A stretch of DNA of 64,000 bases from Astrothelium macrocarpum (taxonomy: Eukaryota; Ascomycota; Dothideomycetes; Trypetheliales; Trypetheliaceae), in the NCBI GenBank assembly GCA_021030915.1, contig JAGEMR010000003.1, positions 558,001 through 622,000 on the forward strand. The letters run 5' to 3'. Position numbers and translations under genes: made by a program. This document shows positions 56,201 to 64,000 of this stretch, piece by piece. The notes below the pieces were generated by a model. That model did not search any database and was not told the DNA's origin. It was given only the letters and a program-made list of their open reading frames with translations. Position 1 is the first letter of the stretch. Each line of letters opens with the position of its first letter.

Positions 56201-57033
56201 TTCATAGAGCGATGCGAACGGGGCTCACTAATGGCCGCTCACCTAATAGGTGTAATAGTAAACACCGATGGCTCCATTTGGCAATGATGTGGCAATGATC
56301 CTAGTCTTCTAGGGACTTGGTGGGAATTTCCAAGATCTCCTTGCAGAGATCAGCGTTGTGATTGGGAGAAGATGTCGGGTGTTCAATTAGGGTTTGACTG
56401 AATAAGAACAGCCTGGTGGAGCCAAAGGGCTCGGATGTCCATCTCCCGCGAAACCGAACGCTTAAAAAGCAAATATTGCATGCCAAGGTGAGCCACAATA
56501 CAGGTTCTCGAATCTTCGGGTCCAGGAACGCATTTAGTTTAGGTGAAAAAGCATTGTGCGAACTTAACGCGATAAGCGAGATTAATCTTGGGATGTCTCC
56601 TATCTTCGGACATTTCCATGCTGCATGAAATGCATATTCTGAATTGCCATTTACGCACACATGATGGCTAGCTGAGCCTAGAATCATGAATGTTTCACAA
56701 ACCAATAAGTCTAGTGCAAGCACACCATCGCTTAGACTGCTCGGATAAACATGAAGAATGTACAATCAGAATTCGTCCTATAGAAACGATAGAAAAGTCC
56801 CATAACCGATTTAGGCTGATGGGGCTCGCTCCAAATACTTTTCCGTCCTATAATGAGGGTGTGAGAATATCGGGAAGATTGCTTGGAACGTGATGATTGG
56901 TGTATGCCACCACATTTTTCATCAAAGCCATACACTTGTAAATGCTCATACAGGAAGGACCTCAGAAATATCATTGTCAAGTCATGTATCACACGGACTA
57001 AAAAAAGAACTTTCCCCCAAATCCCCCTCCACC
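53228..57033. other. 3.8-kb gene-poor stretch upstream of WOPR gene
   Basis: I find no supportable gene, repeat or RNA. The stretch is not AT-rich and keeps many CpG and CpA sites, so it does not look like RIP-mutated repeat. Short open frames exist on both strands, the longest on the - strand at 56301-56765 (154 codons), without motif or splice support. The part next to the WOPR gene is presumably its promoter. About 56890-57000 is the 3' flank of the UCH gene. Confidence 0.4.
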
Positions 57034-58356
57034 CTACAAATCCTCCACAATCTCCCTCAACACCCCCTTCTCCGCCACCTTCCCCAGCAACCCTCGGATG
57101 AACGGGCCAAAGTCGAATTTCTTCTCCTCCACCCTCCGCTCATCCTCCTCCCACTCCGCCCTCCCCTTCCGAATCCCCTCCTTGAGGGGCCCCTGGTCCT
57201 TCTCCAGCCTCTCCCAGAGGCGAACCAGCTCCTTCAGACCCATCCCCTCCATCTCCCCCTCCCCCTCCACCTCACTCTCCATCTCCTCCGTGACCCCCAA
57301 CTCCAATAATTCCTCAGGGGTAACCCCATCCATCTTCCCCCCCTCCTCCTCCTTATCCCCCAGCAAAGCCCGCCACCCCTCATCCAGCTCACCCAGCCGC
57401 GCCTCGACGCGCCGCCGCGCCCTCACGGCGCACCCCAGCGCCCGCTGCCGCGCCACCACGGGATCCGGCCGCAGCTGCACCAGACTGAACTGGTCAGCGG
57501 CGTCCGGCGCGCCGCGCATGTAGCGCTGGATGTTGGCGCGCGCCACCCCGACCCAGCTGCTGCCGTCGTCGCTGTAGGCGCCGAGGTCGTGCGGGCGTGG
57601 GTCGAGCCCGTCGAGGCGCCACACGCGGCCCGCGAACGGCACGTAGCCCATGAAGTGGTGCTCGCCGGCCGCGGGGGGGTCTTCGGTGGAGGAGAAGGCG
57701 TCGGCGGCTTTGCGCTTCCTGCTGGGGGGTTGGGGGCGCGCTTTTTTGCTGCGAGCGGTGCTGCTGCGGCGGCGGCGCTGGTGCGCGTGGAAGTCGCGCT
57801 CTAGGATGTGGTCGGTGAGCAGCATGTCGGCTTTGGTGGCGAAGGTGTTGTGTAGCTGGCGTAGGTAGCGCCAGGCGCTGAGGACGAAGCCGCGGAGGGG
57901 CGGGGAGAAGGAGGCGGTGTGGGATTGCATGGCGCGGATGTATTCGCCGCGGTCGATGCCGGGGATGTTGCAGAGGATGTTGATGAGGCCGATGGTGGCG
58001 CAAGCGTTTTCGGTGGTCTGGTTGGCGAACCAGAGCTTGGTGGAGGCGGTGGTGGTGGCTTCGTCGGTCTCGTCGGCTTCGTCGTCGTTGAGGTCGCGAT
58101 AGGGAAAGAGGAAGAGTAAGCCGTAGATTGGGTCTGGCTGCTCAGAGAGGTTCTCTAGGTCTTCTACGTCTGCCACTCTGACGCCCTTGACTTCGAGATG
58201 GCGGAGCATGCTGTTGAAGATTGATGGCTCTGACTGCAGTTTGCACCAGCCCTGCCAGGTCTTGATGTCTTCTTGGGTGGCTCGTTGGTCAGGAGCTGTA
58301 AAGGTTTTTGGTATGGGGTCAGCCCCGGTACCGCGTTGTGCTGTTGAAGAGCTCAT
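57034..58356 (-). CDS. Ubiquitin C-terminal hydrolase (UCH, peptidase C12; UCH37/BAP1-like)
   Basis: This is a single exon of 440 residues from the first ATG. The UCH domain spans about residues 30-275. The catalytic Cys is Cys119 in ENACATIGLINIL, the catalytic His is His234 in EHHFMGYVPF, and the Asp is Asp249 in RLDGLDP. A basic insert with nuclear-localisation character (KKARPQPPSRKRKAAD, about 204-219) lies in the crossover loop. The C-terminal extension (about 290-440) is helical, Glu/Arg-rich and ends in a UCH37-like tail segment (about 410-440), as in enzymes that bind the proteasome or a chromatin partner. It cleaves ubiquitin from C-terminal adducts. Most of the gene lies in a GC island, so its Ala/Arg/Glu/Gly content is raised. 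Overall size and the basic insert favour the UCH37/BAP1 group over small UCHL1/3 forms. Confidence 0.88.
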   Translation of the reverse strand: MSSSTAQRGTGADPIPKTFTAPDQRATQEDIKTWQGWCKLQSEPSIFNSMLRHLEVKGVRVADVEDLENLSEQPDPIYGLLFLFPYRDLNDDEADETDEATTTASTKLWFANQTTENACATIGLINILCNIPGIDRGEYIRAMQSHTASFSPPLRGFVLSAWRYLRQLHNTFATKADMLLTDHILERDFHAHQRRRRSSTARSKKARPQPPSRKRKAADAFSSTEDPPAAGEHHFMGYVPFAGRVWRLDGLDPRPHDLGAYSDDGSSWVGVARANIQRYMRGAPDAADQFSLVQLRPDPVVARQRALGCAVRARRRVEARLGELDEGWRALLGDKEEEGGKMDGVTPEELLELGVTEEMESEVEGEGEMEGMGLKELVRLWERLEKDQGPLKEGIRKGRAEWEEDERRVEEKKFDFGPFIRGLLGKVAEKGVLREIVEDL

Positions 58357-59315
58357 GTCTTCAGAATGATATGATGGAGTTGATGTAGAGAGCGGAAAAA
58401 TCGTAAACAAGGTAGGGAGATTTGTTGTAGAAAAGAGAAATGGAGGAAGCTTGAGGGATTGATAGAATGGTTAGAGAATATATACACGAAATTTTGGGAA
58501 TGACAGCAAAGGTACTGGGGAGTGCTGTGACAATAGGATTAGAAGATTTATTGTCTTGTAGGTTGGTGACTACAAACGGAAGGGGTTGGATTCGTTATTA
58601 TTATTGATTGAGGGTGTTGTTAATCACACTCCCCATTCTTCATCCAGAACGTCTGGTGAGATTGGAGTGACCCCCTATTCATCCAATCCTATTGAGCCGG
58701 ACTGCATTCACAGCTCAATAGCCGACGGGCGTCTTCAATAGTTTCAAGTATTGAGATGGACCTCGTGGAAGTTCCAGTTTCGCATCAAGATTTATTCTAT
58801 CCAATTTGACGTGTTCAAGATTCTACAATCACTGGGCCTCAAGACTTTGAGTAGCGGCAAACGGGGACAGTCGCATGAAAAGACGAGAACATTGCGGCCG
58901 GAGTGTATTCCAGGCTGTCCGTTCTTGGCCAATGGTCATGGTGATATGAGGGTCTCAGCGCTTGAATACCAAAGACGGTGATAAATTGGGTCCGAGCAGC
59001 GTGCGAAATGTCAAAGCAGGATGTATAATTTGTTAGACTTGCCGCTTTTACCTGACAAAAGAGTATCGAGAGAGGTCCAAAATCCACTAAGAAAGCATAC
59101 AAACGGGGAGACTGAGTCAAAGCTGATTCTTCTCCGCAAGCAAAAGCGGAAGTGTGTTTGCATTGTTGGGAGCAAACACCAAAAAGTCGCGTCGCCCATC
59201 ACTCGAACAAGTGACGCGCCCACCATCCTTAGGCAATGTTTGACACTTGTTTTGGTTTTTTGAGCTCGCAACCACCTCTGCCTGGATATGACAGCACCAA
59301 GCAATTCATCCCACG
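58357..59315. other. divergent gap, UCH to POM152
   Basis: Two promoters face outward. Short open frames occur here on both strands without features. I see no further gene. Confidence 0.5.
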
Positions 59316-62300
59316 ATGAGCGCCACTCCGCGACTGAGTTCGGCATTTCCCTCAACACCAAAAACTTCGCCAAGAGCACCAAATGGCATTGCCTCTCCAG
59401 CTAACCCAAAGCCAGGCGCGCCGGCACCGGTTACTGCATCTGCTCCAGGCGAGAAGCCTTCTCCAGGTCCCTATATCCCTCTAGAGACTTTGGACGCTCC
59501 GTCGCAGCGCCTCTACGTCTTTGGCTTCTGGACTGCCCTGTTATGTTGGCGACTTTATGATTTTTACAGCCTCACTGTTGATGATACGGAATCTTTCTGG
59601 TTGTTTCTGAAATGGATTGCGATAGATGGCATCTTTCTCTTTGCGCTTCCCGGTTTGCGCATCCCGTGGCTGGAATGGTCTACAGGCACTATGAGTACCA
59701 TTTTTCTAGTACATGCTATTATTGATGGCATGTTGATGTTTCGGGTCGGGGTATGTCATCCAAGAGTGGTGAGAGAAACCAGTACACTGACTGCTTGGCA
59801 TTATAGATACCATTTCAAGCGGCCTTGATTGCCTTGTCGAAGCTTCTCTATGATCGCGAACTCGCTCTTTCAGAAGTCAATGTCAAGCCTGCAGATATCA
59901 TACACAATTCGTCCCTCATCCTTGGGAGGCAAATTGTCCACATCTTGCCAGAAGGCTCCGCGATTTTAGATCCTAGCAAGCGACCACATTGCATTGGGCG
60001 TGATAAAGGAAGCGTTTCTTTGCCCATCCGGCTCAATCAAACCAATCCAACTCTCATCGAACTTTTGCGAGTTGATTTGGACACATCGGAGGAGGAAATG
60101 ATCACCATAACTTCGTCGCAACTTAAGAAATTGTACAAAGCAGCCACCAAGGCCGAACCTCAGTTGGGACCAAATGATCCTCGCACCCTCCTATATGAGG
60201 TCAAAAAAACAGGTCGATACACGCTGGGAAAGATTATTGATGAATCAAAACTGGAGGTCCAAGCAGCTCAGTCAGAAACATATGTTGTATCTTGTCCCCA
60301 AGCAAGCATCTTAACAGCTGCGACCCACAAATGCAAAGGGCAATTATCAAATCTAGCAATCCAAGTAGATGGTACACCCCCTCTAAAAGTCAAATATCAA
60401 AAGGTCGTTAATGGGGTGGAACGAGAGGCTTCTTTTCAAAGTGTCCAACCCGACGATTTCTCTTCGCCCCTTATTCGACAAGATACTGGCGTCATGGTTC
60501 CTGCTGGACACTCAGATACCTCATGGGCCCAATCACATCGCGTACTCGTACCTTTGAATGAAACGTTGAGTCATGGTGGTTATTGGCTTTATGCGTTAGA
60601 GGAGGTTCAGGATGCACTAGGCAATGTTGTGAAATACACTGTTGAAGACGAGCAGACTGGTCGAAAGCAAGTCTCGGCCGGCCAGCTCAGTCATGGTATT
60701 ACCGTTCACGAGCGACCAACACTTCAGCTCAAAAGTCGTGATCCTCTGAAAATTCCAAAAGGCTACACAACTAATATGCCCTTGCAATTCGGCTCCACCT
60801 CAACCAATAGGCAGCCAATGGGCAACACTCTGCATCGACTTCAGTACAAGTTCACCCCAGAAGATGAAATCAAGGCCAATGGGGATCACACAGACTCACC
60901 TTTGGAAGTGCTAATTGAAGTCAGTTCTTACCAAAAAGGCATCAGTCTCAACGAGCCAGGTCTGTACAGTTTGCAATCCGTTGAGACATCGTTCTGCTCT
61001 GGTGAGATATTCGAGCCATCGTCCTTTCTTTTGCAAAATCCTCCTGAGCCCAATCTATCAATTGTTGCCGAAGAAATCTTTGACAAATGCGCCCAAAATC
61101 CCGTCGGTCTTGCTGTTGATTTGGATTTGACTGGATCACCTCCTTTCACTGTGAAATACACATCACAAAGGAAAGGGTCAAGGGAAATTACGGAAGCACA
61201 AGAACGCATACCGAGCTTAAGAGGACAGGTGATACTTAAGCCACCAACCGCTGGCCACTACGTATACAATTTCCACGAAGTCAGTGATGAAATCTATGCT
61301 GGATATTCACTTCGCCATAAAAATCTGATTCTGGAACAAAATGTCAAACCCGCAGCTTCGGCATCGTTTATTAATCCGTACCAGTCTAGACGCATTTGCA
61401 TTGATCAGACTGCTGTTTTCGATGTTAGATTCAAGGGAGAGGGTCCCTGGACTCTCGAGTATGAACTCGTTCATGGAGGTCGCCGAACTAAACATAGTAT
61501 CGATGGTATCGAGACTGACACATACAAGATTGAAACGGAGCCCTTGAAGAATGGTGGTCAGTATACGTTGACACTGGCCAGCGTCACAGATAATCGGCGT
61601 TGCAAAGAATTTCTCGAACAACATGCGACAATTGATGTCCGTCATCAGAAACCAAAGGTCGGATTTGGCTACATTGAGGCTCATCGGGACGTGAACATTC
61701 TCCAGGGTAGTAGTGTTGGCCTGCCTATTAGACTCGTTGGAGAGTCACCGTGGACAGTATCCTGGATCGACATTACTCAACCGGATCAAATAGCGACCCA
61801 AACCATGTACGATGCCAATTCCTTTGTTTCCGTGCAGCGACCTGGCACATATGAACTGGTTAACGTGAATGATCGATGTCCTGGTGTAGTTGACGAAAGC
61901 GCGAATCGATTCAACGTTCAATGGATTGCCAGACCTCAGATTCAGGTAGCCGAAAGCAGCGTACAAGAACAAGTAGGAGACCATTGCTTTGTCAAAACAG
62001 AAGTTTGCGAGGGTGATGAGGATACACTTGATCTACTTTTCACTGGGTCGCCACCTTTTGATGTCAAGTACGAAGAGCATCAAAATCCAGACCATCGCTC
62101 AAAATCGCTGTCGAACAAAGAGTTAAAAGGTGCTTTGGGAACTGCCTCTATTCGTATGGATACATCTATCGCTGGCAAGTACGAGTATAGATTCTCTCAT
62201 CCAAGCGACGCCAATTACGACCGGGCCTCCAAGAAAGCAGACGCCCTTATCGTCTCTCAACACGTCAACTCTCGGCCGACCGCTGTTTTTTCTTCCCCTG

Positions 62301-63199
62301 GGAAGACTTATAGCTATTGCTCCTCAGATTCTCACACCTCAGGAGAAGAACTAATCCCTATCAAATTCACTGGCCTTCCTCCCTTTCATCTTGAAATCGA
62401 AATCAAGCATCACGGTCAAGGAAAGTCTTCCGTCCTCCCCTTCGCCAACATCCCCAGCAACTCCTGGGACCTCCGCATCCCCCACGCCAAACTCAAATCC
62501 GGCCACTCCGCCCTGACCATCCGCAAAGTGCGCGACGCCCGCGGCTGCCAACGCAAATTCGACACCACCCTTCCCCAGCCCCGCGACACCAGCTCGCCCT
62601 CACGCGTGCAAATCGCCGTGTTCGACGCGCCCTCCATCACGCCGCTCGAATCCCGCGCCGAATACTGCGTCGGCGACCACCTCTCCTTCACGCTCTCCGG
62701 CGCGCAGCCCTTCACGGTCTTCTACGACTTCGCGGGCGCGCCGCGCAAGGCCCACGTGCCCTCGCAGACCTTCCGACGCCTGGCGGAGCGCGCGGGCGTC
62801 TTCACCGTCACGGCGGTGCAGGACGCGGCGTCGGCGTGCAAGGCGCCCGTGCACGTGGAACGGCGGATCCACGCGCTGCCCAGCGTGCGCGTCAGCAAGG
62901 GCCGCGAGACGCGCACCGATATCCACGAGGGCGGCACCGCGGAGATCCTGTTCGAGTTTGCGGGCACCCCGCCGTTCGAGTTCACGTTCATCCGCAGCGA
63001 GAACGTGCGCAAGGGCAGCAGCAGGAAGCCGCAGGTGCTGGAGTCGACGACGTTGACCACGGATGCCTTTGAGTTGAGACATCCGGCAAGTGAGGAGGGC
63101 ACGTACGAGGTCATTGCCATTAGGGATGCGCACTGTTCGTATGCGAGGCCGGGTGCGGAGATTGGGACGGGGAAGGGGCAGAAATTGTTGAAGCAGTAG
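59316..63199 (+). CDS. POM152: Nuclear pore membrane protein POM152
   Basis: Two exons (59316-59750, 59807-63199; GTATGT donor, CTGAC branch point, TTATAG acceptor) join in frame to 1275 residues. The N-terminal 60 residues are Pro/Ala/Ser-rich and face the pore. Three hydrophobic segments (about 70-145) anchor it in the nuclear envelope. The long lumenal part is a chain of Ig-like repeats; each has a GSPPF/GEGPW-type turn followed by a strand such as DVKYEEHQ or TLEYELVH, and Cys pairs. Pom152 forms the lumenal ring of the nuclear pore complex. The last 250 codons (from about 62420) lie in a GC island: codons end mostly in C at first, then in G, with no change in the Ig-repeat pattern, so this is a composition shift and not a fusion. 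The frame is uninterrupted to the stop. Confidence 0.94.
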
Positions 63200-64000
63200 G
63201 TGTGTAGTGATGGTGGTGTGGTGGTGGCGGTACATAGTGCTGGGATGCATTGGAGGCGTTGGGCATTTCTGTAGCGTTCGAGTACTTGCGTCGAGGTGTT
63301 TTTACATTTTCATTTGTTTCAGCTAGATATCTCGTCATAAAAAGGCATTCGAGTAGATGCATTACTCGATTGTGTATCAGATCAATGCTGCTCGCTTCTT
63401 TACTCTTGAGGATGTCTGAATATCTCCCAAGATTAACGTTAAGCCTTACTTGATGCATGACGGCGATCAGCCATTGGCTGCATATTAACAAAGGTACAAA
63501 GTAATGGCCGGGGTTTCCATAGGCCAATGAGACAGCAACCTACATCCTTGGCGACGGCTTCTCCGAACGTCGTGTTTTGGCGAATAACTATTGTAAGTGG
63601 TGAGCCAATTTATTTTTTTGCCTCAAAACTTTGTTGAAAGACGCTTTCCGTGGCCTAGTTCTGCATCTAGGAATAAGGATTATGTCGGGCACGTAATTGG
63701 AGAATAATCCCATAATTCATTGGTCAACAGGTGTCTATGGAATCGAGCTTTTATCTCTTTTTCTAGACACATCCCTCATTTTTAATTTGTATCTTCTGTT
63801 CCCTGTAACGCCATTAAACTTTCACGATGCCTCTTCTCATTTTCGTAGCCTTTGTGGACGATTTCGCTGAGGTTTGGACTCTGCGGACGACAGGAGGTCT
63901 GATATTAATCAGATGACTTGCGATAGCAAAAGTTTGCACTGATACTTGTAGCTAGCTGCAGTTCCCTCTCTTTGAGTGGACAACACAAATCCGTGACGAT
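63200..64000. other. gene-free right edge
   Basis: This is the 3' flank of POM152 followed by about 500 bases with T-rich tracts and no supportable gene. Confidence 0.5.

Noticed and set aside
56301..56765. - strand open frame of 154 codons
   Set aside because: It has no motif, no splice support and no codon bias that I can see; it fits chance in a gap of 3.8 kb.
1..64000. tRNA, 5S rRNA and transposon signatures in the gaps
   Set aside because: I looked for B-box-like GGTTCGANTCC, 5S-like segments, terminal repeats and transposase or reverse-transcriptase motifs by eye and found none that held up; a covariance-model scan would be decisive.

Overview
This is a window of nuclear DNA from a filamentous ascomycete (Pezizomycotina). 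The case rests on many introns of about 45-80 bases with GTRNGN donors and CTAAC/CTGAC-like branch points, two Zn2Cys6 regulators, a WOPR (Gti1/Pac2) regulator, a full-length POM152, and Rag/Gtr, auxilin and CAF-1 proteins of fungal type. The class is uncertain; a Dothideomycete is a guess only. I see no rRNA, tRNA, CRISPR, virus or intact transposon, and the gaps are not AT-rich as RIP-mutated repeats would be.

Layout. 1-12 kb: CAF-1 large subunit (-) shares a promoter with SPO11 (+); then a Ser-rich hypothetical protein (+), a family 8 glycosyltransferase (+), a WW-domain protein (+) and a Yar1-like ankyrin protein (-). 13-26 kb: a Cys-rich single-pass membrane protein (+), a vacuolar PQ-loop transporter (-), a Swa2/auxilin J-protein (-), URC4 for uracil catabolism (+), the TORC1 GTPase GTR1 (+) and the succinate dehydrogenase anchor SDHC (-). 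25.6-34 kb: a gene-poor stretch holding a zinc-cluster regulator with its DNA-binding domain at the extreme C terminus (30.8-31.7 kb), fragments of a decayed gene or genes (27-29 kb) and a frameshifted gene of unknown family (32.7-33.7 kb). 34-50.7 kb: CDC23/APC8 (-) divergent from ERG20 (+), a catalytically dead aspartic-peptidase-like membrane protein (+), a second Zn2Cys6 regulator (+), a 1104-residue orphan protein (+), the ER Hsp40 SCJ1 ending in HDEL (+) and an 84-residue cytochrome b5 (-). 51-64 kb: a WOPR regulator (-) with a gap of about 3.8 kb upstream, a UCH-type deubiquitinase (-) and the nucleoporin POM152 (+).

Most genes are single-copy housekeeping genes, so this is not a biosynthetic cluster. 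The shared themes are incidental: cell cycle and chromosomes (CAF-1, SPO11, CDC23), secretory and endocytic traffic (auxilin, SCJ1, GT8) and nutrient control (GTR1, PQ-loop transporter, URC4). Exon joins were worked out by hand from splice signals and frame; every multi-exon model given closes in frame.

The most unusual signal is compositional. Eleven short GC-rich islands, nearly all at or near the 3' end of a gene, each run from C-rich to G-rich along the + strand, whichever way the gene points.
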